From NCBI GenBank assembly GCA_029945375.1, contig CM057057.1, positions 1,302,001-1,366,000 of the forward strand: a stretch of 64,000 nucleotides of DNA, given 5' to 3'. A program made the position numbers and the translations under genes. The stretch is from Agaricus subrufescens. Lineage: Eukaryota > Basidiomycota > Agaricomycetes > Agaricales > Agaricaceae. Below are positions 13,500 through 25,307 of the stretch, piece after piece. Each line of letters starts with the position of its first letter. Position 1 is the first letter of the stretch. The notes under the pieces were generated by a model. The model made no database searches. It worked only from the letters and a program-made list of their open reading frames with translations, and was not told where the DNA came from.

Positions 13500-14056
13500 A
13501 GCTAGCGCAAATGAGGTGGAACGGATCCTCGCTGGCAGAATGTCATTCAGAGATTATAAGGAGCGCGAGGAGAGATGCGGTGTGTGACTAGTGTGAGATT
13601 AGGAGGTGGTTGGAAGGCAACGAACACATGCACGCCAGTCACATGTATAAATAGATTTCTTTGGACGAAATATCCCGGATGGAAATTAGTGGTTCGAGGT
13701 CGCCCAAGAAACGTCTGCTGGCTGTGCGGTGCCCACCTCGACGAGTGTTATCGATCCGAGGCATTTCCAGCTATGGAATACTTGAATGTGCATTCAACAA
13801 CGCTGAAAAAGTCGGCAAGGATCGACAGGAGCAGAACTCCACGGGCACTATATATGGGCACGAGTACATGTGCCGCCATACGATGACAATCAGTAGATGC
13901 TCCCATGTATAGGTTTTTCTGGTCCACCTGATTGTGCCCAGAGGAAATCACCAACATTGATTGATTCCGAGTCAAGGACCCTGGGTTTCCTGGGAACGTC
14001 AATTCAACATTGTCGTGTGGATGTGTCACTTCCTCACCGACGTCATCCGCCTTCAA
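13500..14056. promoter_or_regulatory. Divergent intergenic region
   Basis: Lies between the start of the GPI-anchored protein (-) and the start of the DUF6914 relic (+). A TATAAATA string occurs near 13645 but sits far from both starts. I see nothing else in it. Confidence 0.4.
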
Positions 14057-14647
14057 ATGCCTTCAAACAAAGAGCGCCTATATGTTGCTCTGTTTGCTCG
14101 TGGTGGCGTACCAAGGATGCCCAGCCTTGAGACACGTAGGTTTTGACCCGCCACAGAATGTAGCCATATGCTCATAGGTTTCTTTGCACGGTAGATATCA
14201 CTGAGGTCTAATAATGGCTCCAAAGGCTGAAAAAGAGGGAAGCCGAAGGGTACAGTATCATGCCAAAGAGAAGATTCTCAGTCCCAACCATTCCCAATGG
14301 GTATTCGAGGAGATCGATGTCTCGTCTCGGGCTGCGAACATGCTCCTCGTCCGCGTCGCAATCGCGAAGATCGTAAAGGTAAAACGCGTCCAAGAGATTC
14401 TGCGGGCAACACCACTGCGACAGAGCGAAACTGGATGGAACTGTGTTGGATGGGTGAAGGAGGCGCTGCAGAAGCTCCGCTGGGCACACGCGTTGTCGAA
14501 TGGACGACGGTTCGAGATGCTGCCATGTCGTACTGCAACGCCAAAAAAGCTGCGCATCGATTCGACGGACAGGCTGAGGGGGCCGGATTCGACATCGAGC
14601 AGCCTCCCACCCTGGATCTCATGGCTAACAAGGAGACTGTATGCTAA
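14057..14647 (+). pseudogene. Decayed DUF6914-family gene
   Basis: Exon 1 opens MPSNKERLYVALFARGGVP at 14057, the typical start of this fungal family of unknown function. The second part gives APKAEKEGSRRVQYHAKEK, SQWVFEEIDVSSRAANMLL and ETGWNCVGWVKEALQKL, all family-like. Two lesions show. First, the conserved YHW at the start of exon 2 reads Y-H-TGA (14195-14203); a splice acceptor a few bases downstream could skip it and keep frame. Second, at about 14477 the frame changes: the expected continuation PLGTRVVEWTTVRDAAMSY and RFDGQAEGAGFDI...DLMANKETVC is found only in another frame, and several residues between LQKL and PLGT are missing. Read straight, the protein gains an unrelated tail ending at 14750. 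I infer a small deletion with frameshift, though an assembly error is possible. Family members are about 180-200 residues. Confidence 0.65.
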
Positions 14648-14793
14648 TCGACGTGAGTTGCCGTGTGCTGTCGAGCGGCGCTGCCCGCCACTGTCTCTTC
14701 CACATTCGGCAATTTGCCTGCCCAATTCGTCTCTATGTCCGGCTACATAAAGCTTGGTATTCGCGCATTTTGTGACCTGCACCTTTCTCCAAG

Positions 14794-16971
14794 ATGCCCA
14801 TGTTCTCCGCCGTCCATATAATCGGCCATACGACCTCTTCGGCACCCCACCCCCATGTCCTCTACAACTTGAAAGTGGCCCTCGACGATGGGACGCAACA
14901 GAACGTCCTCCGACGCTACTCCGAGGTACGACTGAGCGGTTTATGTCGCATATAACCACTCACGTAGCGCATATATATACAGTTCATGACTCTTCACACC
15001 TCGTTGAGGGATCCCTTTGTCCTGCCGGCCAAGCGCTCTCTCACCACGAACCTTGTACCCTCTGCATGGCTCGATGATGAACTCATCGCCGAGAGAAAGG
15101 AGGGTCTCTCAATCTACCTGCACAATCTTCTCCGCTGCTATGACCTGCAAGACCACCCTCTCTTGGTCCAATTTCTCACCCCTGGCCTCTTCTATCCTTT
15201 CGGAACGCCGCAAACCAAACCCGGTGAACCGGTCGTTAATATGGAATCCAAACCGTCATCGCCCAGTGTTACTGTTAGCCCTGGCCGACCCCGCGAGTTA
15301 TACATACAAAGCGACGCCGGAATAGGTCACACAAGGGATTCCGAACCGCTCGCAGCAGCATACTATCCTAGTTGGTCCGCGGATACCTTGAGTCCGGAGA
15401 AGATTGCCTACGCCAAGTTTGATATTATCTTCTTCTGTAAGTGACGTACCACTTGTTTGTTATACCACGGATTGATTGCATTTTTAGGTTTTGTCACCCC
15501 GAACGGAGTTGCTGGTATTGACTGGGACAACAATAGCAGAAATGTACTACGACGTCTAGTAACGGCCGCCCGCGCTGGAACCAATCAGACCAGAATTGTA
15601 ATTTCGATGGGTGAGTGACCAGAGGTATTACTGTTCTCGTGCCTAAACAATATTTTAAGGGGGATGGGCGGGTTGTCATTGGATGAGTCAAGCCATGTCA
15701 AGCGCATCAAACCGGTCAAAGCTCTGCGGCAGCATCGATAAAATCATCGATGAATTCGGCCTTGATGGTATGTGTAGCAAATTGATTTAATATTGCGTGC
15801 CTGACAGATTACCGTCACTTAGGTATCGACATTGATTGGGTAAGCTTGCTTGGCAATAAATGAAATTCACTCTTCAACGATCGTCAGGAATACCCAAACG
15901 ACACCGGCGCCGGGAATCCCCACTCGCCTGCAGATTCGGCAAATCTATTGAGTTTCATCAAGCTCTTGCGTGAGGTCTTAGGTTGGACATTTGTCGTGTT
16001 GACTACTTCCGTACGATACTAATGAAGACCCAGGGCCAACTAGGATAATCACCGCCGCCGTCACCCAACTGCCTTGGAGGGGTCCCGATGGAAAGCCACT
16101 CAAAGACGTCTCTGAATTCGCCCGTTATATGAATTTTGTCAATATCATGTCCGTCTCTCCCACCTCCCTGTGCGTCAGCTGCTAAGGAAGTTTAGGAACT
16201 ACGACGTTTTCATTGCATCAGACAAACCTGGGCCTAATGCACCTCTGGGTACGTTTCCGCTTCCCCGTGTGTCTGCTCCTTTTTTTCTCATTGAACGGAA
16301 CTCAGAAAACGGGTGTGGAACCAGTTCGCAACCAGAAGCGTCAGCGAAGGCGGCGCTTTCTCAATGGACCAATGCAGGCATGCCTGCCGGGAAACTTTTG
16401 CTGGGCTTGCCACTTTATGGCTATGTCTCTCGGAGTACTGCCAAGAAGCTTTCAGGAAGCTCTTTTCCGAGTGCGAGAATGCCCGTGTTTCCAGCTTTTG
16501 CCCATCCTCGCTACCCACCAAAGGAGCCTGAGACGGGGGTCGCTCCAGCGGGTGACCTCAGCGCAATGTGGGGACAACAGATTTCGTTCAGAGATTTGAT
16601 ATCACACGGAGCTCTGGTCAAGAAGGCAGACGGGACATATGATGGCGCTAATGGCTATACTAAAGCATGGGATGATTGCAGCGACACTCCAGTGAGTGAC
16701 CTCGCTTAGGTGAACTACGATCAAAGTTACGGACTCTTTTTCTCCTAGTTCCTGTTCAACCAGGCCCGAAGGACCGTCATCACGTTTGATGATACATACA
16801 GTTTGATGGACAAGGCCAAATTTGCGAGGGAATCGAAGATGGGTGGCTGCTTCACTTGGTCGCTTGATCAGGTATTCCACACAATCGTGTTGAAAGAGAG
16901 GATCTAACTTTGGACAGGACGACGGTATCGCCTTGCAAAACGTCATTCGTGCTGGATTAGGGAAGAAATAA
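14794..16971 (+). CDS. PX domain fused to a GH18 chitinase domain
   Basis: Exon 1 (14794-14925) and exon 2 (14983-15436) encode a PX domain: beta strands VHIIGHTTS and HVLYNLKVALDDG, the phosphate-binding signature LRRYSEF across the intron, FVLPAKRSL in the place of the PX proline loop, and the helix ERKEGLSIYLHNLLRCY. After a proline/serine linker the same uninterrupted exon runs into GH18: AAYYPSWSADTLSPEKIAY, KFDIIFFCF, IVISMGGWAGCHW (SxGG), FGLDGIDIDWEYPN with the full DxxDxDxE catalytic motif, MNYDVF, LLLGLPLYGY and MGGCFTWSLDQDDG. Stop at 16969-16971. No signal peptide precedes the PX domain, so the enzyme should start in the cytosol on PI3P-type membranes such as endosomes or vacuole, while chitin is normally outside the cell. 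Plausible roles are handling chitin oligomers in the endosome-vacuole path, or a hydrolase used during autophagy of hyphae. The fusion is encoded within a single exon, so it does not depend on a predicted splice. Confidence 0.88.
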
Positions 16972-17622
16972 ATCAAGAAGGGCGTACCGTAGACAGACTG
17001 TCAGTAAATTAAGTGTCTGAGGTTTGATTGCATCCGCGAACCAGGGCAAGTAGGTTTATCATATGTCAAATGAGAAGCGCTGTCATGATGATATTCACGA
17101 TCGGTACCATTGCCTCACGGTTTGTCCCAAGGGTAGAGGGCTTGAGCTTATGTTATGCGGCAGGTAAGGTTATAGAGTTTGCGTTGGGGTGTGATTCACG
17201 TTGTTGCGGGATGGGGGATTCTGTGAGGGTGATTTATTAAAACGGGAGAGCCATGGATGTATCAATGCATTCGGGGAAATGGCCTGATTAATGATCAGCT
17301 CTTTGTTTTCGCGCTCGCCTGGGGGGCGTGCTAAGAATAGGCGAGGGTCAGGGCTGCTGATCCATAGCGGGAGATGCCGGGGGGATGGATCATTACCGAA
17401 TCGACTCGAAACTGGCAGCGCGGTGGGGCGGAGGGGGTGGGGGCTGGCGACGGGGCTGCGTCACGGCTTAAGTCCGAAGGTCCGGGGGAGGGTACGTCAG
17501 GCCTCGTGGGGGGGGTGTGGGATCGGGAAATGGGTGGGTGATGATCGCGATGGCGTGGGAGCGGGGAGGAGCCCAGGGGAGCGGTGGGCCGGTCGAGCGG
17601 TTCTTTATGCGAGGCGATCTCA
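16972..17622. other. Intergenic, GC-rich proximal promoter of the velvet gene
   Basis: Between two plus-strand genes. The half nearest the velvet start (about 17320-17620) is strongly G-rich with GGGGG runs, unlike the flanks. An open frame crosses it but shows no domain; I read it as promoter and leader. Confidence 0.45.
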
Positions 17623-20600
17623 ATGGCCCCCGCAAGAGACAGACTGTCAGTCGCCCGCCCTCCCTCCTCGCCCATGCTCATCTCGCCCTCCCCCAGAGTA
17701 TACGACCTCGTCGTGCGCCAGGAGCCCAAGCAGGCCCGCATGTGCGGCGTCGGCGGCAAAGGTAACTGTGCCCTCTTTTTCCCCCCCTCCTCCGTCTCTG
17801 CGAGCAGACGCCTCACTTTGCCCCGTAAAAGCCGACCGCCGGCCCATCGATCCGCCCCCCATCGTCCAGCTCCGCGTCATCGATCCCGCACCCTCCGCGC
17901 CGTCCCACACCAGCCCCCCAGCGTCCCCCCCGCCGCCCTCCCACTACCCCAGCCACGAGCCCGGCCCTCCCCCCGATGCCGCCGCCTACGCCCAGTCCTA
18001 CCTCCAGAACCCCTACTACTTCATGTTCGCCTCGCTTGCAAAGCCCGACGACGATCTCGAACTCCACTGGCTCAAGGACGGCCGCACGAGATGTACCACT
18101 GGCTCCGTCGTCTCCAGTCTCTACCACCTCAAGGATCCACAGCACAACAACGAGGGTGCGACCGTGTTCTTTTTCTGATTTCTTGTCTCGCTCAACTGCT
18201 TTCCCCCCAGATGCTGGCTTTTTCGTCTTTCCCGATCTGAGTGTGCGCACCGAAGGCAGCTATCGACTCAAACTAAGCCTTTTTGAAGTGGTCGGGTATG
18301 TCTCTTTTCTCTTTTTTCTCATGAGATCTTCGTTTACGCCTTGGCCACCGTATTCCCGGTTCCCCCGCCAATCTCGAATCTCGCCCTCCCTATGATATCA
18401 ATTCTTATCTTTTTTGTTTTCTTTTTTCTATCAGAAACAATGTTCGGCACTGCAAGTCTATCTATTCTGCCCCGTTCTATGTCTACACCGCCAAAAAGTT
18501 TCCGGGCATGGAAGGTCGGTTTCCCGTTTCGTGCAATCTGCACCTCGCCCCTTTCTCACGCCCTCCTGCTGTGTTTAGAATCCACGCCGCTTTCCTGTTC
18601 TCTGGCAGACCAGGGAATCAAGATCCGCATTCGCAAGGACATTCGCGTCCGCAAACGCCCCATCCAGGCCCTTGAACATCCCATCCCCCTTCAGCTCTCT
18701 TCTCCCCGCCTCCAATATCACCCAAACCCCACCTTTGTCCAGGGATCTTCCTCGGGTATACCGCAGTATGATGACCGAGAAGATGTCGACAATCCCGATA
18801 TCATGATCAACAAAAATAATAAAAGGAGTAGGACTGACGAGTATGCCGGCAATGTGAATGTGAACAGTGCGAATATGCCGGGGATGATGAATATTGATTC
18901 TGGCGCTGGTTATGCGTATGGTCAGCAGCAGCAGGGTAATGCTGGCTGGAATCAGTACTCACATGCGACGACGTCTGGGCCTCCCCAGTCGATTCCTCCG
19001 CCACCGGGCGCTTTAGGTGTCGTGCCCTCGCCCAATGGCGGAAATCCTATTATTCCGCCTCCCCAGGAAAATACGCCCGGTGGTCATGCCATGGGTGTGA
19101 ATATCCCTCCCGGGATGGAATTAAGTGGACCCAGTATTTCGGATGGACGGGGTGGGGGATACCAACCTCAATCTTTTGAGCATACGCCTGCCGCGGCGCA
19201 GACGACGAATTCGTCTACGCCGACAACTGGGCCTTCACATGCCCAAGCCCAGGCGACTCCCCAGCCTCATCCTGGTGGTCCACCTCCGCCGTATCCGACA
19301 TCACCTCATAATCATCAACAGCAACACCAGCATATTCCGCCGCCGCCGCCCCCGCAACAAGGGGGTTATCATGCTTTGCAGCAACAGCCGCAACCTCCGC
19401 ATCATTCGCAACAAGTCATCCCGCCGCCTCAACATCATCAACATATACCCCCGCCCCCGCCGCATCATCACCCTTATACCCATCCGCCCCCGCCGCCTCC
19501 TCCTGGTCCGCAGTATTCGCCTGCGACCCCGGGAGGAGGAGCATACCCTCAGCACCATCAGCATCATCATCCACCACCACCACCACCTAACGGTCATTAT
19601 GCTCCACCGTATACTGGTTCTACTAGTTCGGGTAGTACCACTGGAGGTGGTGATTCTCAATGGAGTAATGGTGGTGGTGGTGCTCCACCGGGATCGCATC
19701 CTCCGCCTCCGCCGTCGTCTTCGTCTCAAGTGGGGCATCCTCAGGTTCAGCAGGTTCAACAACAGGTACAACAGGTGCCGCCGGGATATGAAGGATATTA
19801 TGCTCAGCAGCCTCAACCGCAATATGTTCCTCCACCGCCGCAACAACAACAGCAGCAGCAGCAGCAGAGATATGAGTATACGAATTATCCGCCACCTCCT
19901 CAGCAACAGTATGGTGGTGCCGGTGGGGGATACTACGATCAGCAGCAGCAGCAGCAACAGCCGCAAGCGGCGTATGGTGCCAATGGGTATGCCTATTCTC
20001 AGCAACAACAGCAGCCGTATCATTATAACACTTCGCCTCCGCAAGCTCCGTATGACTATCATCAACAGCACCCCCCTCCACCACATGTACATCACCAACA
20101 ACATCCTCAGCATCACCTGCAGCGTCCTCCGCCGCCGCCCCCGCCACTACCACCCCATCCGAACCATGCCGGGGCGCCGCCGCCACCGCCGTCTCAGCAA
20201 CCACCTCCACCTTCGACGTTGTCATATCCGCCACAACAACATCAACAACCTTATCATCATCATCCTTCTATGATTCAACCACAACAAGTGCAACCGGTAC
20301 AACAAGTTTATGCTCCTCCTCATCATCCTCACCAATCTACCAGTCCTACGGCGGGAACGACAACTACTAATGGGAATGGCGGACAACCACCACAACAGCA
20401 ACAGCAATCTGTGTCTATACCTCCACCGCCTGGTGCTACTTTTTTGGGCGGTGGACATCCTCAGCAACATCCTAATTCTGGTAATACGCCTACGACGGCG
20501 TCTGCTGCGATAGTTAATGGTTCTCCTGCGCCTCCGTCTTCTTCTTCGCCGGTGACGACGACGACGAATGCGAATGTTGGTGCGATGAATGGGGCTATGA

Positions 20601-21557
20601 ATGGTGTGGGTAGTATGAATGCTGCTGCTGTTAATAATGTGAATGCGATGTATCAACATCAACAGCAGCAGCAGCAGGGACCGCCACCGCCGGGGTATAG
20701 TGTTGGGTATGGTAATGGTGGTGCTGGTGCTGGGCCGCCTAATGGGACTGGGGCTGCTAGTTCTGTGAATGGGAGTCCTGCGCAGCCGCAACAGGCGGGT
20801 CAGATGGTTTCGGCTTCTGGGACGTCGGGTGGTGGTGTAAGTACGTCGGAGTGGAATGGGGCGACACATGGATATGGTGGCGGCGGTGGTGCTCCTGTGC
20901 AATATCAGCAACAACAACAGTGGATTGGGAATGGTGATAGGTACGTGTAGATTTATAATTTCTTTTTTAATTTGTTTTTTGCTCATGTCTGCGTGTTATA
21001 GTGATAGGATTCAATTGGCACCGTTGAGACATCATCATCATCATCATCACCATCACCATCATCATCCTTCGAATACGGCTACGAGTAATTCTAATAATGT
21101 GACGACGACTACGACGACAGTGAATGGGAGTCCTGTTGTTTCTCCGACGCAGCATCATAATACTTCTTCTTCACCGGATACGTATGTACCCTCTTTTTTG
21201 TGTGGTTTGAGGACGTGTGTGTACTGATATGTGGGGTGTTCTTTTTGGGATTGTAGGACACAGTTTTCTATGATTCAGTTACGGAGTCCGTCGGCTTCGA
21301 GTCGGAATGACGGACCTGGGAATGGGAACAATAACAACAACAACAGTAGTAACAACAGTAACGGGATGAGTAATGGGAATGGGGCTGGGGGTGTGGCGAA
21401 GGGGGAGTATATGAGAGACCGGAGTGATTCGCTGCAGTCGCCGCAACAACAGCGGAATGGGGCGGCAGGAGTGGTTGGGGCTGTGGCGGGAGTAGGAGGG
21501 AAGAAATCTAATCCGTTGAGTATTGGGAGTATTATTTCGGGTTCGAATGATCAGTGA
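17623..21557 (+). CDS. VosA-type velvet-domain transcription regulator with giant P/Q/H-rich tail
   Basis: Velvet proteins are nuclear DNA-binding regulators that link development, spore formation and secondary metabolism. The start at 17623 (MAPARDRLSVARPPS) precedes the domain: YDLVVRQEPKQARMCGVGGK, then after an intron (17762-17831) ADRRPIDPPPIVQLRV, YLQNPYYFMFASL, TGSVVSSLYHLKD, DAGFFVFPDLSV, GSYRLKLSLFEVVG and FYVYTAKKFPGMEESTPLSC ending in IKIRIRKDIRVRKRP. The YLQNPY, VSSLYHLKD and FFVFPDLSV blocks fit VosA better than VelB or VeA. From about 18900 to 21100 the tail is low complexity: PPPPP and QQQQQ runs, asparagine/glycine stretches and a run of twelve histidines after a small intron (near 20942). 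The C-terminus reads KKSNPLSIGSIIS, which looks like a conserved end motif and argues that the long tail is really translated. VosA homologues are usually far shorter. Confidence 0.88.
18960..21070 (+). repeat. Low-complexity coding repeats (polyP, polyQ, polyH)
   Basis: Trinucleotide-rich coding sequence (CAG/CAA, CCG/CCT, CAT/CAC) inside the velvet gene. Synonymous codons are mixed, so most tracts are not pure microsatellites. The strongest are Q runs near 19843-19867 and 19939-19958, and a histidine run near 21031-21066. Long open frames on the other strand and frames here are by-products of this composition. Confidence 0.85.
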
Positions 21558-22166
21558 TGAGAGAGAAGAGTTTGTGTTATATGACTTTTCTGTTTTTGGT
21601 TTTTCGGTTTTTTTTTTTTTTTCTTTTTCTATGACTATATGCAGGGTGTTGCTGTTGCTGTTGATTTTTTTTTTTTTTTTTTTTTGGTTATTTACATTAT
21701 ATTGTTTAGAGTTGTGATGTTTGTTGTTGTGAGATTTAGATTGAGTGTGTGTGTTTTTGTGTAAATAGGTTTTGGTTTTAGGGAAGAAAGAAAGTGAATT
21801 TATGTGTTGTTGTTTTATGTCATATACGAAAAATTTACTCTTTTTTTTTGGTTTTTATTTTTTGAGCGCAATTTTTGGTTTTGGTTTTGGTTTTGGTTTT
21901 TCTTATATCCCGTAAAAACCCGATATGATTAACGATACAAGAATGACAGCAATAATAATCCTAAAGGAATATCTAACAGAACAAAGCAGAGGGAAAATAA
22001 TTTAGAGAATGTAGGTAGTTTTGTACAAATTTCTTTTTTTTTTGTTACATTGCGGATGAGAGAGCTGGAAATCAGTTTACGAATATATGAGAGATCGTGT
22101 GTGGCGGGTCCAAGTCTGGAGAATGCGTACTAACCACCCATTGCCGCCGCCGCTACTGGCCGGGGG
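21558..22166. other. Convergent intergenic region with T tracts and a GGTTTT repeat
   Basis: Tail-to-tail interval between the velvet gene (+) and a DUF6534 gene (-). It contains very long T runs (about 21609-21624 and 21664-21686) and four successive GGTTTT units at 21877-21900. Likely 3' untranslated and terminator sequence of the velvet gene. Confidence 0.6.
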
Positions 22167-24156
22167 TTATTTCTTCTCCTCGTCGTCGTTTGGAGAACGA
22201 TGATGGGCGGCGGTGGTGATGGTGGTGGCGTTTAGTACGATGGGACGACCGGAGAGGTCGCTGTGTGATTCTGATGTTGCTATGCCTGGACGGAAGTGGA
22301 GGGTGCTGCTTGTTGTGTGGAGTTCGATGTCGCAGGGGCGGGAGAGTTGGGAGCGGAGATGGCGACGGCCGTTTAGCCTGGGTTGTGTGTGAGGGTTTGG
22401 TGTGGAGAGGGGGGCGTAGGAGAGGCTTACATTGCTAGAGCTGAGTTGGCGTACACTGTGATTTGTTGGGTGAAGAGTGAGTGGGGCAGGGATAGTGAGG
22501 GTGGAACAGAACGTACGTTTGCTTGAGGAGAATGTTGCACCGATGAAGAGAAGGACGTTTGGTATTGAGGCGTACTGTTTCATTACAGAATTTCGTTAGA
22601 TCTAGGCTTTGACGTTAAGAAAAAAGAGATACGAACCAAGATCATATAAACGATCGCGACGAGACTAGAAAGGAGAGAAAAAAGAAGAAGGGTTTAGTAA
22701 TGTGTCATTCAAAGAGTTGCGGTTCTTGTTTTTTTTACCTTGTTAAAAGTCCTGAGCTGATAAAAAAGATGATGATCTTGGATAGGACGACGTTACTCGC
22801 TACGTAGACACCCTTGACTCTGATTTTGCTTCGGGTTAGGATGGCGCTCATCCCGATTGTGATACCGATGTCGACGACGCAGGTGACGGCGAAGGCGAAG
22901 TATAGGACCCACTGTTACAAATTTTTTTTTTTTTTTAGTTTTGTGCTGAAGGGGAATGGGGTTTTTTTTTCACCTTGGACCCGAGGGCAAAGTCGAGTAG
23001 GAGGTCGACTTTCGTGCTGGTTGTTTTTTATGATTTGGTGTCTTTTGGGAAGCAGTGCGAGAGAGTTGGCGTACAGTTCGTTTAAAAAGACTAGAAGAGT
23101 TTGGTTTGTTAGATGATGGCTGTGGGTAGAGGAGTTGCGAATGGCACATACCGATTACTGCTGCTGTAGAACCGTGAACATTTTGTCAATGATAGGTCGA
23201 GGTGGAGAGTTGTGAGGGTCGTACATAGTGCTAGACCACCTCCGATGATTGTAGACATCTGTTGTGGCGTTGAATTGGGAAGGGGGAGAAAGAGGGGGAG
23301 ACTGTATACGCAACTCGTATGATGATACTGGATTTTCGTCCGATATCGATGCTTTTACAGGTAACTGGAAGGGGGTGTGTTGGGCAAGAAGATGAAAGTG
23401 GAAGCTGATTATATGCGCACATAGATATATTCTTGATAGGTAGGTTCTGCGAGTGGGTTAAGTGAGTAGGACATCTAATTCAGGATAGAGCTGACTGACC
23501 CTTGAACTAATAACATCATAAAAACCTACAAGTTGCCGGCTGATGAGATGTCGTATACCTGGGAAACGATGAACCCACGTGTACATATCCAACAGCCTTG
23601 ACGATGATTTAAAATGTTTGATATCAGAGTAAATCGAAGTTAACAGACCTTGACACTCCTTTGGCATATCCGCTCATAAGTCATTCGTTTCAGTGGGAAA
23701 ATTCTAAAGATTGACGCACCATATCACTCGAGCCTGGGTAACATCCGATCCTATTCCTTTTACTAGCCAGGACCACATCATGTGGATCGAAAATGCGGAA
23801 TGGAGAGAATCGAGTACGCTAGAAGCGACTGATTAATTCTCTCAGGTCTCAGGGGAAAGTCTAGTTGGAAGTGGTACGGCACCATATTAGAATAACCTTT
23901 TCATAAACATAAGATCAACTATACCAGATAGGGGAGCTGTTGAAAGTACTGACGGTAGATTTAAGAAACCAGCCATCTTCCGGGTACATTCTCATGTACT
24001 GGTAAACTTGCGATAAAGTAATGCCATATAGCCTGAAGGGGTTCGCACGTCCAGAAACGACATTGAAACCCGAACAAAGAAGACGTACACGCAACCACAT
24101 ACAAAGGTGAAAAACGAGGCCCCCAACGTCTGGATGACTTGATCAACGAGAGCCAT
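22167..24156 (-). CDS. DUF6534-family multi-pass membrane protein (copy A)
   Basis: Minus-strand, many short exons. The start at 24156 gives MALVDQVIQTLGASFFTFV, the first helix of this basidiomycete seven-helix family. Next come LYGITLSQVYQYMRMYPEDG (family motif at the end of helix 1/start of helix 2), VLDSLHSAFSIHMMWSWLV (helix 3), VASNVVLSKIIIFFISSG with LLT...LVAIVYMILV (helices 6-7) and the closing signature ASIPNVLLFIGATFSSSK then VYANSALAM-LNGRRHLRSQL, split by an intron. The cytosolic tail ends HHRSPNDDEEKK at 22167. Function is unknown; the topology suggests a receptor-like or transport-like role. It is divergent to copy B. The middle exons (about 23460-23900) are less certain than the two ends. 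Confidence 0.75.
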
Positions 24157-25307
24157 GGGTAGAAGCTAGGGGGCGGGGGGAGATTGTGGGAGGAGGCGGG
24201 GGAAGTGCGAATGTCTGTCAGCCATACTGTCTCATATACTTTTGGTTTGTTTTCGCGCACGAAAGCAGCGGGAACGATGTCACCCGGACCAGCCGGTCAC
24301 CCGTCACCACCACATTCCTGTCATTCGTGAGATAACAATGCAAATTTATCAAACTTAATGAACGAAGAAGTGATGGATATCATCACAGCAACGCAACGCA
24401 TTTATTCTGGCCCCCACATTCTTCTAATATACAGGCTGTGTTGAATAGGTTGTTTGATAATGCAATGGAGCACAGCACCGAATGTCGAGTTCGTCTAATT
24501 TATGTTTCTGGGGGTGGATTTTCCGGTTACTATTCAGGCCATCATTTCGAGAATAGAAACGCTTGATTGGCAGATATTATGAAGAGCATTCGCTACTTCC
24601 AACAATAAGTAAGGCACTGTCTGCTGTCATTCCGGGAGACTTATTGGCCACGTTGAGTTCGATAGCTGTTGAGGTTGGTAAGCTCAACCTATCAAATTAT
24701 GCGGAGGGCCGGCGGGATCTGATTAAAACCCAGAATTAGCTGGATAGGCGTGGTTTTTGGAGCTCCGCTTTTGTAGGATGCTGAGAATGTCTCGTCGATA
24801 TCGGATGATAGTGTTGTTCAGAGGGAGTCGGAGGCGTCGTGGGATTTTCTATTTGATTTTTCCCTTATGGCCCTTACCCCGGCATTATCTCACACTTCGG
24901 CCTGTGACTACACTGCGGGGCTTCGGCCACTCGGACTTGGCAGGAACACGGTAATTCAAGTAATTCAAAAAGCCAGAGTTAAACACTTATGTAGCTGGGC
25001 ACGTTCTACGATAACGATTTCTGGGCGATCTCCTGTACGCTCAGCCTCAAAGCCGGCGACCTCTCAACCAAGATGTTACCGCAGTACTACTCTTAGTCCG
25101 TCCATGACGCACTTTTCTCGGGAGATAGCTTAGATAATCAAGACTAGCTGATCGCATTTCAGCGCCCTTCCATTCACTTTGGAGAAAGGCCGCTGGGAAA
25201 AAACATGCCAAACCCATAGTCTTAAAAGGACTTCTCAGCTGATAAACACCCTCTCTTGTGCTACGGCAGACACGGACTATCTCTCTCTCTCTGCGTTTTC
25301 TTCATCC
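24157..25307. promoter_or_regulatory. Divergent intergenic region between the two DUF6534 genes
   Basis: Head-to-head interval of about 1.15 kb. Short open frames have no recognisable domain, and the region just before the plus-strand start is CT-rich (ctctctctct near 25280), common in fungal promoters. Confidence 0.5.

Noticed and set aside
14258..14959. 233-codon minus-strand open frame
   Set aside because: Antisense to the DUF6914 relic and the PX start; arginine/serine-rich with no domain. It is a composition shadow.
17291..17622. Upstream extension of the velvet ORF
   Set aside because: The frame upstream of 17623 is G-rich, is out of frame with the first velvet exon, and has no domain.
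19301..20986. Long minus-strand and alternate-frame ORFs (arginine/leucine- or isoleucine-rich)
   Set aside because: By-products of CAG/CCG-type repeats in the velvet gene; no motif or conserved feature.
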